Position numbers and translations under genes: made by a program. Below, piece by piece: positions 36,723-43,810 of a stretch of DNA of 64,000 bases (positions are counted from its first letter, which is position 1; every line of letters starts with the position of its first letter). The stretch spans positions 1,612,001 to 1,676,000 of the forward strand of contig NZ_CP011131.1 in assembly GCF_001442805.1 (NCBI RefSeq), in the 5' to 3' direction. This DNA is from Lysobacter gummosus (lineage in GTDB: Bacteria > Pseudomonadota > Gammaproteobacteria > Xanthomonadales > Xanthomonadaceae). The notes beneath the pieces were generated by a model that did not search any database, had not been told where the DNA came from, and saw only the letters and a list, made by a program, of their open reading frames with translations.

Positions 36723-37471
36723 GGGTCTTAGGAAGCAAACGCGCCCTCAGAGGGGGTTGGATCGTAGCAACTTAAGGGTCGCCCGATAGAGGTCGTGGTG
36801 GCGATGGTTGAAGCGAAACTCGCACTCCTTGAGGTGGAGGTAGAAGGTGGTCTTGGCCAAGCCGTTGAACTTGGCCAGGCGGCGCTTGGCGAAGCTCCAG
36901 AAGCTCTCGATGCCATTGATGTGGTTGTCGCCCTCGGCGAAGTGATTGCCGCTGTGGCGGATGCGCCAGTGCTTGGCGTAGCCCAGATCGACCAGTCCGT
37001 CATAGCTGGACAAGCAGTCGGAGAGGATTTCGCTCTCCAGGCGAATATGCCCACGAATTAAGGCCTGCAGCGTGGCGGTTTTGCAGTTGGGCACGATCTG
37101 GGTGTAGACGTGCTGGCCGCGTTTGAGCATGCCGAAGACAATGGTTTTCTTGCCGGCGCCGCGTCCGCGTTTGCCGCGCACGCGCCACGGTCCGAAGAAG
37201 GATTCATCGACTTCGACCTGACCGGTGAAAGGCGAATGCTGCTCGCAGTCGTGCGCGATGACGCGCCGCATGGCCAGGAAGATCGTGTTGACCGAACGCA
37301 CGCTCAAGCCGGTCAACTGAGCGGTGTTGGTGGCGGTGAGATCCAGCGACCAACAGCGCACGAGCGCCCGAAATCGGGCCTCGCTGATTTTCGAACGGCT
37401 GTAGTACCTGTTTTTTCTTTGCATTTCAGGAAGATAGCTGCGTTATGGGGCAGCTTTGCTTCCTAAGACCC
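36723..37471. mobile_element. Intact IS1595-family (IS1016-type) insertion sequence with 8-bp target duplication
   Basis: The 749-bp element is bounded by perfect 17-bp inverted repeats, GGGTCTTAGGAAGCAAA at 36723-36739 and its complement at 37455-37471. The sequence TTGAAAAA lies directly outside both ends (36715-36722 and 37472-37479), an 8-bp target duplication as expected for IS1595. The target is the TTTGAAAAAGGGGG dispersed repeat. One intact transposase gene fills it. Confidence 0.93.
36747..37424 (-). CDS. IS1595-family transposase (IS1016 group)
   Basis: A 225-residue transposase. It lacks the N-terminal zinc ribbon, which is typical of the short IS1016 group. Visible catalytic blocks are VEVDESFFGPW (Asp73), SDCLSSYDGL (Asp136) and NHINGIESFWSFAKRRL (from 167; the third acidic or Asn position near 170-173). 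A basic DNA-binding stretch (WRVRGKRGRGAGKKT) follows the first Asp. The reading frame is intact and flanked by perfect terminal repeats, so the element could still be mobile. Confidence 0.92.
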   Translation of the reverse strand: MQRKNRYYSRSKISEARFRALVRCWSLDLTATNTAQLTGLSVRSVNTIFLAMRRVIAHDCEQHSPFTGQVEVDESFFGPWRVRGKRGRGAGKKTIVFGMLKRGQHVYTQIVPNCKTATLQALIRGHIRLESEILSDCLSSYDGLVDLGYAKHWRIRHSGNHFAEGDNHINGIESFWSFAKRRLAKFNGLAKTTFYLHLKECEFRFNHRHHDLYRATLKLLRSNPL

Positions 37472-37604
37472 TTGAAAAAAGGGGGGGGGATTTGCTCTTA
37501 GCCGCAGTTGCCCGCGTCCCCACGAAAAGCAAATCCCCCGCGCTCCGATCGTTTCTCAGAAACGAACCTTGCGCCGGGGGCTCGCCCCCTTTTTCAAAGG
37601 GGGC
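37472..37604. repeat. Composite repeat (copy C), right part split off by the IS
   Basis: The left part, CCCCCCTTTGAAAAA, ends at 36722. The right part continues with AAGGGGGGGGGATTTGC (from 37478), an inverted GCAAATCCCCC (37529-37539) and CCCCCTTTTTCAAAGGGGG (to 37604). Removing the IS and one duplicate restores the same nested design as copy A at 23326-23452. Confidence 0.8.
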
Positions 37605-37633
37605 AATGGAACGCGTCGGTTCACAAGCCCACA

Positions 37634-37669
37634 ACGAAACAGGCCGCCCGAAGGCGGCCTGTTTCGTTA
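37634..37669 (-). terminator. Hairpin terminator after the first NlpC/P60 gene
   Basis: A 16-bp perfect stem (AACGAAACAGGCCGCC and complement) closes a CGAA loop about 20 bp beyond the leftward stop. The T-rich 3-prime side lies within the stem. Confidence 0.75.
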
Positions 37670-37687
37670 TGCAGAAGGGCGCGAAAC

Positions 37688-38443
37688 TCAGATCCCATCG
37701 ACCCGACGCGCTTCCATGAACTTGGCGCTCCAATAGCCGCTGTCCAGGCTGGACACGGTCACGTCCTTGCCGGTGCGCGGTGCATGCACGAAGCGGCCTT
37801 CGCCCAGGTAGATGCCGACATGGTCCACACGGCCGCGGCGGCCGAAGAACACCAGGTCGCCTTCGGTCAGCGAGTCGCGTTCGATCACTTCGCCGGTCTT
37901 GGCCATCTCGCGCGAGACGCGCGGCAGTTCGATGCCCAGGGCGTTGCGGAATACGTAGCCGACCAGGCCGCTGCAGTCGAAGCCCTGGTCGGGCGAGGTG
38001 CCGCCCCAGCGATAGGGCGTGCCCAGCAGGGCCAGGGCGCGTTGCAGCATGCCCTTGATCCGGCCCTGCTCGGCGACCGGCATGTCGGTCTTGCTCAGCT
38101 CCACGTCCTGACCCTGGCCCAGCAGACGGTTCAGGTCGGTGGCGAGCATCATGGCGCGGTCGGAAAGGGTCATCGCCTCCGGCAGCATGTTGCTGGCGGT
38201 CGGCTCCGGCGCGTCGGCCGAGTCGTTGCGCAGCGACGGGCCGCCCGGAAGGGCGCCGCCGGCCATCGACGAGCCAGCCACGCCGGCAGGCGAGGATTGG
38301 GCGAAAACGGGCAGGGCGCAAACCGCCAGCGCGGCGGTCAGCAAAAGACGTTGGGTAGCCCGGCCGGAGTGGCTCTGGGCGGTGTCGCGGGATGCTTGGG
38401 GGGTGGCAGCCTGGCGGTTGTGGCGAGTGGTTTGGGTCGTCAC
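37688..38443 (-). CDS. NlpC/P60 peptidoglycan endopeptidase
   Basis: A 251-residue exported C40 peptidase, which cleaves peptide stems of peptidoglycan. A long basic N-region is followed by a signal helix (LLLTAALAVCALPVFAQ), a linker of about 75 residues and the NlpC/P60 domain (about 128-240). The catalytic Cys lies in GFDCSGLVGYVF and the His in RVDHVGIYLGEG, with YRWGGTSPDQG before the Cys. The following upstream gene encodes a paralogue with the same domain, and the two are in tandem on the same strand. Confidence 0.87.
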   Translation of the reverse strand: MTTQTTRHNRQAATPQASRDTAQSHSGRATQRLLLTAALAVCALPVFAQSSPAGVAGSSMAGGALPGGPSLRNDSADAPEPTASNMLPEAMTLSDRAMMLATDLNRLLGQGQDVELSKTDMPVAEQGRIKGMLQRALALLGTPYRWGGTSPDQGFDCSGLVGYVFRNALGIELPRVSREMAKTGEVIERDSLTEGDLVFFGRRGRVDHVGIYLGEGRFVHAPRTGKDVTVSSLDSGYWSAKFMEARRVDGI

Positions 38444-38592
38444 TTATTAATCACGAAGTCGTCACCGGTAGGGGACGATACCTTCGAAGAGGCAGAGGTT
38501 GGTTCAAATTTCGTTAGACGGTCGTTAACAGGTGTGTGATTTTCCTCACATTTCTGACGAGTCTGAGACCGATGCCGCATTCATAAAGTGTC

Positions 38593-39138
38593 TCAGTTCC
38601 TTCTGAGAACTCGTTTGGCGCCGCTGTAGTGATCCCGCCAGTAGGGGCCGTCGAGCCGGTCCAGGCGCACCGTGCCGCCGCTGCTGGGGGCGTGGACGAA
38701 GCGGCCCTCGCCGACATAGATGCCGACATGGCTGACGTTGCCGGAGCTGCCGAAGAACACCAGATCGCCGGCTGCCAGCCGCATCGGGTCGATGCGCGGG
38801 CCCTGGTAGCCGGCCAGGTCGCGCGAGGTCCGCGGCAGGCTCAGGGCCAGCATGTCGCGATAGACGTAGTTGACCAGGCCGCTGCAGTCGAAGCCGCCTT
38901 CCGGGGTATTGCCGCCGTAGCGGTAGGGCGTGCCGACCAGGCTGAAGGCGCGCATCAGCACCGAATTGGCGGCGCCGGGGTTTTCCGGATCGACATGCGG
39001 CCAGACCCGGACGGGCTGGGACGGCGGCGGGCGGCGGACGATCTGCTTGCCCCCGCCGCAGGCCGCGAGCAGCCCGCACAGGGCCAGTCCCAGCAGCGCC
39101 GCCGACCACGGCAGCGGCCCGCGCGCTGGCGAGGACAC
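38593..39138 (-). CDS. NlpC/P60 endopeptidase lipoprotein
   Basis: A C40 peptidase of about 181 residues with catalytic Cys in GFDCSGLVNYVYRD and His in NVSHVGIYVGEG. The translation contains a lipoprotein signal (SAALLGLALCGLLAACGGG). The start is uncertain: GTG at 39138 puts the signal at the terminus, while ATG codons at 39243 and beyond extend it into the divergent slyD promoter region. Tandem with the previous gene (149-bp gap), it is probably its outer-membrane-anchored paralogue. Confidence 0.82.
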   Translation of the reverse strand: MSSPARGPLPWSAALLGLALCGLLAACGGGKQIVRRPPPSQPVRVWPHVDPENPGAANSVLMRAFSLVGTPYRYGGNTPEGGFDCSGLVNYVYRDMLALSLPRTSRDLAGYQGPRIDPMRLAAGDLVFFGSSGNVSHVGIYVGEGRFVHAPSSGGTVRLDRLDGPYWRDHYSGAKRVLRRN

Positions 39139-39304
39139 GGTGTTGCCGGGATAATGCGCGGCCTTCGTCACGGCCGATAGCTTGGCGGCTATCGGCGGCG
39201 GCGACAAGACAATCCATATGACCTTTTGTGGCGGCCCGCGCATGTCGGTGCTGCCGTTACCTTTCCTGATCGCCCCGTGGGCGGTCATCCCAGCCGGACT
39301 TGCC

Positions 39305-39784
39305 ATGAAAATCGAAAAAGATCGCGTCGTGCGTTTCCACTACACCGTTTCCGAGCAGGGCAGCGAGCCGCTGGAAACTTCGGAAGGCCGCGATCCGCTG
39401 GCGATCCTGATCGGCCACAACAACATCATTCCGGGCCTGGAGAAGGCGATGGAAGGCCACGAGGCCGGCGACAAGTTCGAAGTCGACGTGGCCGCGGCCG
39501 ACGCCTACGGCGTGCACCAGGAAGGCCTGACCCAGCGCGTGCCGAAGAAGTACTTCAAGGACGCCAAGCTGTTCCCGGGCATGCAGGCGGTGCTCGAGAC
39601 CAACTTCGGCCCGCGCGCGGTGACGATCCTGAAGATCGGCATGAGCGTGGTCGATGTCGACCTGAACCACCCGATGGCCGGCAAGGATCTGCATTTCGCG
39701 GTCGAGATCGTCGAAGTGCGTGAGGCGGTGGAAGAAGAGATCGCGCACGGTCACGTGCACGGCGACGGCGGCCACGCTCACTGA
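39305..39784 (+). CDS. slyD: SlyD, FKBP-type peptidyl-prolyl isomerase
   Basis: A 159-residue cytoplasmic FKBP-type isomerase and metallochaperone. The FKBP core begins at MKIEKDRVVRFHYTV, with NNIIPGLEKAMEGHEAGDKF and the IF (insert-in-flap) domain DAYGVHQEGLTQRVPKKYF. The His-rich tail HGHVHGDGGHAH binds nickel or zinc in this family, for delivery to hydrogenases or other metalloproteins. The start at 39305 gives the family N-terminus; the longer frame upstream would overlap the divergent promoter. A terminator follows. Confidence 0.92.
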   Translation: MKIEKDRVVRFHYTVSEQGSEPLETSEGRDPLAILIGHNNIIPGLEKAMEGHEAGDKFEVDVAAADAYGVHQEGLTQRVPKKYFKDAKLFPGMQAVLETNFGPRAVTILKIGMSVVDVDLNHPMAGKDLHFAVEIVEVREAVEEEIAHGHVHGDGGHAH

Positions 39785-39833
39785 CAAACGCGTGGCCGGC
39801 GCGGCGCTGTCGCGCCGCCGGCATCGCACGACG

Positions 39834-39866
39834 ACGGCCCGCGCGAGCGGGCCGTTCGTTTTTGCG
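39834..39866 (+). terminator. Rho-independent terminator after slyD
   Basis: ACGGCCCGC and GCGGGCCGT around GCGA are followed by TCGTTTTTG, 50 bp after the stop codon. Confidence 0.85.
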
Positions 39867-40037
39867 TGATAGCGATGGCGAGGCGGTTGCCGGATGTGGG
39901 CTGGTCCCGCTGTGCACGAGCGTCGGAGCTGAAGCCCCTCCCACGCAAGACCTCGCGGCAGACGTCGTTGCCGGCATCATCATCGCTCGTGCCGCCGCCG
40001 CCCCATCACTCATACCGCCCCGCACGCCACCGACTCC

Positions 40038-41288
40038 ATGATCGCCGCCCCGCCCGAATTCGCGCCCATCCCCGCACGCGAGCGCCTGCTCGCGCTGGAT
40101 GCGCTGCGCGGGATCGCCCTGCTCGGCATTTTGCTCAGCAACGTGGCCAGCTTCGCCGGCCCGCTGGCGGAATTGAGCGAGGGCATCGATCCGAAGCTGA
40201 GCGGATCGGATTACTGGCTGTCGGCGTTCGTATATGTGGCGATCCGCAACAAGTTCTGGACGCTGTTCTCGCTGCTGTTCGGCATGGGTTTCGCGGTGAT
40301 GCTCGAACGCGCCCGCGACGCCGGCCGCGGTTTCGGCGCGGTCTACCTGCGCCGCAGCATCGGGCTGCTGGCGATCGGCCTGATCCACGCCTGGCTGATC
40401 TGGGCCGGCGACATCCTGGTCACCTACGCCTTGAGCGCGTTCGTGCTGCTGGCGCTGCGTTCGTGGTCGGGCGCGAGCTGGCTCAAGCTCGGCGCGGCGT
40501 TGTATCTGGGCACGATCGCCTACCTGTTGCTGGTCGCCGCCGCCCTGACCGTGCCCGGCGTGGCCCAGGGCGACGCGGCCGATCTGGCGCGCGCGCAGGC
40601 CGAACGCGCGGCGGAGGTCGCCGTGTACGCGCACGGCGATTACTTCGCCGTCACCGGGCAACGCCTGCGCTTCTTCTTCGAGTCCACGACCCGCGGCTGG
40701 ATCATGATGTTGCCGCTGTCGCTGGGCCTGTTCCTGATCGGCGCCGGGCTGGCGCGCACCGGCCTCGTTGCCGATCCGCGGCGCCATCGCGCGCTGCTGC
40801 GCGGGTTCGTGCGTATCGGCCTGCCCGTCGGCGCGATGTTGACCGTCGTCAGCCTGATGATCGACAGCGCGCCGTCGCTGGCCTTGTTCAGTGCATCCTC
40901 GATGCTGGCGCAGACCCTGCACATGCTCGCCGGGCTGCCGTTGGCGCTGGCCTTGATCGCCGGCGTGTTGCTGCTGATGCAGGGCGGCGCGCGCTGGCCG
41001 CTGCGTTTCGCCCCGGCCGGGCGCATGGCCCTGAGCAACTACCTCGGCCAGTCGCTGATCGCGACCTGGGCGCTGTACCACCATGGTCTGAATCTGTGGG
41101 GGCGGCTGTCCTATACCGAACTGATCGCCGCCGCCGTTGTCTTGTTCGCGCTGCAGATGGCCGCCAGCACTTGGTGGCTGCGGCATTTCCGTTTCGGTCC
41201 GCTGGAATGGCTGTGGCGCGCGTTCGCCTATTGGCGCCGGCCGGCGATGCGCAGCGCTTTCACGAGAGGAGTGAGTTCAGAGGAGTGA
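40038..41288 (+). CDS. DUF418 membrane protein
   Basis: A 416-residue inner-membrane protein with about ten helices and the C-terminal DUF418 signature (LSNYLGQSLIATW, then WLRHFRFGPLEWLWRAF). The start RLLALDALRGIALLGILLSN is the usual N-terminal block of the family. The function is unknown; members are often annotated as transporters. The final codons (TRGVSSEE) and the stop lie inside a GAGGAGTGAG hairpin repeat, so the original C-terminus was probably replaced when the repeat inserted or expanded. Confidence 0.85.
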   Translation: MIAAPPEFAPIPARERLLALDALRGIALLGILLSNVASFAGPLAELSEGIDPKLSGSDYWLSAFVYVAIRNKFWTLFSLLFGMGFAVMLERARDAGRGFGAVYLRRSIGLLAIGLIHAWLIWAGDILVTYALSAFVLLALRSWSGASWLKLGAALYLGTIAYLLLVAAALTVPGVAQGDAADLARAQAERAAEVAVYAHGDYFAVTGQRLRFFFESTTRGWIMMLPLSLGLFLIGAGLARTGLVADPRRHRALLRGFVRIGLPVGAMLTVVSLMIDSAPSLALFSASSMLAQTLHMLAGLPLALALIAGVLLLMQGGARWPLRFAPAGRMALSNYLGQSLIATWALYHHGLNLWGRLSYTELIAAAVVLFALQMAASTWWLRHFRFGPLEWLWRAFAYWRRPAMRSAFTRGVSSEE

Positions 41289-41348
41289 GGAGTGAGTGTG
41301 AAGCCGCTAACGGCCTTTACTCACTCCTCACTCCTCTGAACTCACTCC
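41268..41348. repeat. GAGGAGTGAG-family perfect hairpin (copy 3)
   Basis: Perfect 30-bp arms lie at 41268-41297 and 41319-41348 around a 21-nt centre. The core of 24 bp is identical to copy 2 (26718-26798). The left arm encodes the end of the DUF418 protein and supplies its stop codon. Confidence 0.9.
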
Positions 41349-41410
41349 CATTCGGGTCCGCGACTGAGCCCGCCGGTATCTACATGCGCGCGAGCGGTAA
41401 AGCGCGCGGA

Positions 41411-41438
41411 CAAAAGAACGGCCCGCTCGCGCGGGCCG
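41411..41438 (-). terminator. Terminator of M4 protease copy 1
   Basis: CGGCCCGC and GCGGGCCG around TCGC (41419-41438); on the minus strand the stem runs into TTCTTTTG, 30 bp past the stop. Confidence 0.75.
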
Positions 41439-41467
41439 CTCCATTTCGCAGGTATCGCCGCCTGGCC

Positions 41468-43279
41468 TTAGTTGACGCTGGCCGCGCTCCATGCGCGGGC
41501 GAGGATCTTGTACTCGTTGGAGGTGCTGCCGTACAGATCCGACGCCGCCTGCAGCGTCCACGTCCGCGCCTGCGGATACGTGGTGCTGGAGACGAAGTAA
41601 CGGGTCAGCGCGCGATAGAAGATCGCGCCGACCTTGTCGCGGCCGATGCCGACGATGGTGGTGTCGGTGTTGCAGACCAACTGCGCCTTGGTATAGCTGA
41701 AGCCGCTCGGCACGACCACGCCTTCGGAAGCCAGGTAGTTCACCCGGTTGAGCACGCCGGAGGTGTAGTGCGGGTCGTAGGTGCCGCCCTGTCCGGTCTG
41801 CGAGGCGGTGAAGCCGCCGCTGGGGTAGCAGACCTTGGAGCGGCCGTCGGCGTCTTGCTTGAACAGCACGCGCAGCGCCTTGGTGCCGGTCGTATTGTTC
41901 TTGACCAGCTTCTCGCCCATCAGATAGTCGCCGGCATCGTTGGCGTTGTTGGCGTAGAACTCCACCAGCGTGCCGAAGATGTCCGAGATGCCTTCGTTGA
42001 GGCCGCCGGTATCCTTGATGTTGTAGTAGCCCAGCTTGGCGGTGGCTTCGGTCACGCCGTGGGTCATTTCGTGGCCGGCGACATCCAGCGCGACCAGCGG
42101 CAGGAAGCTGGAGCCGTCGCCGTAGGCCATCAGCTTCTGCGAGCCGTACCAGAACGCGTTGTCGTAGGCGTTGCCGACGTGCACGAAGCTGCGCACGCCC
42201 TTGCCGTCGTTGAAGATGCCGCTGCGGCCGTGCACGTTCTTGAAGTAGTCCCAGGTCACCGCGACGCCGTAATGAGCGTCGGCGGCGACGGTGGCGCGGT
42301 CGGAGGTGGTGTTGCTGCCCCAGGTGTTGTCCGCGTCGGTGAACAGCGTCGCGGTCGGGAAGCCGGTGCTGTAGCTCATCGAGCCCTTGGCATCGTAGGT
42401 CGAGCCGCTGCCGCGGTTGGGATCGACCAGTTGGAAGCCGCCGCTGACCGAATTGGCGACGATGCCGACGTTGCCGACCAGCAGGGTCTTGCCGGTGCCG
42501 TTGGCGGCCGCGGTCTGGATGCGGTCTTCGGCGTGCAGCAGCTTGCCGTTGTTGGCGTCGATGAAATAGGCGATATGGCCCGGGGTCTGGTCGTTGCGGC
42601 GGTCGCCCATCAGTTCCATCTGATAGGCCAGGGTTGGCTGCGTGCCCTGCGCGAACACCACCAGGCCGGCGTTGTCGATCGAGTTGACGGTGCCGTCGAA
42701 GGCGGCGCCGGCTTCGATCTTGGCCTGCGCGGCGCTGATCTTGGGCGCGATGTCGGGACGGCCGAAGGTGCGCATGTTGTCGCCCTGGCTGATCGACTTG
42801 AGCTCGCCGTTTTGCGAATGCACGACGAAGTCGCCGCCGACCACCGGCAGACCCTGGTAGCTGCGCTCCATGCGCACGTGCTCGGTGCCGTCGCGGTCGA
42901 TCATCACGTCGCGGGCGACGAAGGCGTCGGCCTGGACGCGATGGACTTCCTGCGCCGCCGCGCCGGACAGCAGGCCGCGCGCGCGGTTGGCGGCGGGCGA
43001 TGCGTCGGCCTGCGCCGGCGATTCGGACGAAGCGGCCAGATCGCTGCCCGGACGCGCGCCGGGCGCGTTGGCGACTGCGCCGAGGGCGGAATGACGCGGC
43101 GCGACGGCCGCGGCGATGGCGGGCGCGGCGGCGTCGGTCGCGGCAGCGCCGGACGGCGCCGTTGCCGGGTTCTGGCGCGACAGCGATTGCATCGGGTCCG
43201 AACCCGAGCCGACTTGGGCGGACACAGCGACGAGCGCGGCGACCACGGCCGTGCTCAGCAGAGCGGTCTTGAGTTGCAT
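41468..43279 (-). CDS. Secreted M4 (thermolysin-like) metalloprotease, copy 1
   Basis: A 603-residue extracellular zinc protease made as a preproenzyme. The signal is MQLKTALLSTAVVAALVAVS. The FTP/PepSY-type propeptide (about 60-290) contains HVRMERSYQGLPVVGGDFVV. The catalytic M4 domain has the zinc motif HEMTH at 403-407 and the third ligand Glu429 in GGLNEGISD. The C-terminal domain ends GIGRDKVGAIFYRALTRYFV and carries the proton donor region. AGGGGATC lies 7-14 bp upstream of the ATG at 43279, which rejects a 65-codon extension. It is closely related to copy 2 (43811-45637). These enzymes degrade protein in the medium or in prey cells. Confidence 0.93.
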   Translation of the reverse strand: MQLKTALLSTAVVAALVAVSAQVGSGSDPMQSLSRQNPATAPSGAAATDAAAPAIAAAVAPRHSALGAVANAPGARPGSDLAASSESPAQADASPAANRARGLLSGAAAQEVHRVQADAFVARDVMIDRDGTEHVRMERSYQGLPVVGGDFVVHSQNGELKSISQGDNMRTFGRPDIAPKISAAQAKIEAGAAFDGTVNSIDNAGLVVFAQGTQPTLAYQMELMGDRRNDQTPGHIAYFIDANNGKLLHAEDRIQTAAANGTGKTLLVGNVGIVANSVSGGFQLVDPNRGSGSTYDAKGSMSYSTGFPTATLFTDADNTWGSNTTSDRATVAADAHYGVAVTWDYFKNVHGRSGIFNDGKGVRSFVHVGNAYDNAFWYGSQKLMAYGDGSSFLPLVALDVAGHEMTHGVTEATAKLGYYNIKDTGGLNEGISDIFGTLVEFYANNANDAGDYLMGEKLVKNNTTGTKALRVLFKQDADGRSKVCYPSGGFTASQTGQGGTYDPHYTSGVLNRVNYLASEGVVVPSGFSYTKAQLVCNTDTTIVGIGRDKVGAIFYRALTRYFVSSTTYPQARTWTLQAASDLYGSTSNEYKILARAWSAASVN

Positions 43280-43463
43280 TCGATTGGATCCCCTACAAGG
43301 TGGATGGAATGTGGTTGCGCACGTCCTCGCGAATGCGCGCAAGACAGCTCTCCCGGAAGCAATGGGAGACTCATCGGCGTTGGATGCATGTTTCTTATGT
43401 GCCAGTGAGCGTTGAAAACCATATGCCTGCGCCGCCGATGCACGCAGCGAAAACCAGCGCATC

Positions 43464-43503
43464 GCGTCACACAATCGCGCGCGCTAGTTCGCAAGGCGTC
43501 ACA
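43464..43503 (-). promoter_or_regulatory. Direct repeats TGTGACGC upstream of M4 copy 1
   Basis: GCGTCACA occurs at 43464-43471 and 43496-43503, spaced 32 bp start to start (three helical turns); on the coding strand each reads TGTGACGC. TGTGA is the half-site of CRP/Clp-type regulators, which control extracellular enzymes in Xanthomonadaceae, but the matching TCACA half is missing, so regulation by Clp is a guess. The remaining 43280-43810 interval holds no gene I accept. Confidence 0.3.
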
Positions 43504-43762
43504 GAACTTCATCAAGGCGTAAATGCGGCGTCGCAAAGGCAGGCCTCGCGATGCGCGGACGCGGTCGAATGCGGAGGAAGCATTCGCGGCAAGAACGCAG
43601 CGAAGCGTTTACATAAACGCAATCACGCGCGATGCGGTCCGCGGCGTCAGTCGGACAGTTTTGCCGCGATTGGCTGGACGGATGCTGCGACGGTCAACGA
43701 AATCGGCGCAAGTCGGTGGTTTCGACAGCGAAGCCGGGCATTGCGACGACACGGGCTCGCGT

Positions 43763-43790
43763 AAAAAACGGCCCGCGATGCGGGCCGTTT
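43763..43790 (-). terminator. Terminator of M4 protease copy 2
   Basis: A 9-bp stem (ACGGCCCGC and GCGGGCCGT, 3-nt loop) is followed on the minus strand by T6. A diverged copy of the same terminator lies at 46044-46071 after the broken third protease gene. Confidence 0.9.
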
Positions 43791-43810
43791 CGGTAACGCC
43801 GGTGGATCGG

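Noticed and set aside
37688..39138. The NlpC/P60 pair as secreted toxins of the T4SS
   Set aside because: Neither has an XVIPCD or an adjacent immunity gene; both have ordinary export signals and look like housekeeping cell-wall enzymes.
39866..43408. Rightward frame of 1180 codons over the DUF418 and M4 protease region
   Set aside because: It crosses the DUF418 gene in another frame and the antisense strand of the protease; composition is shadow-like and no domain is visible.
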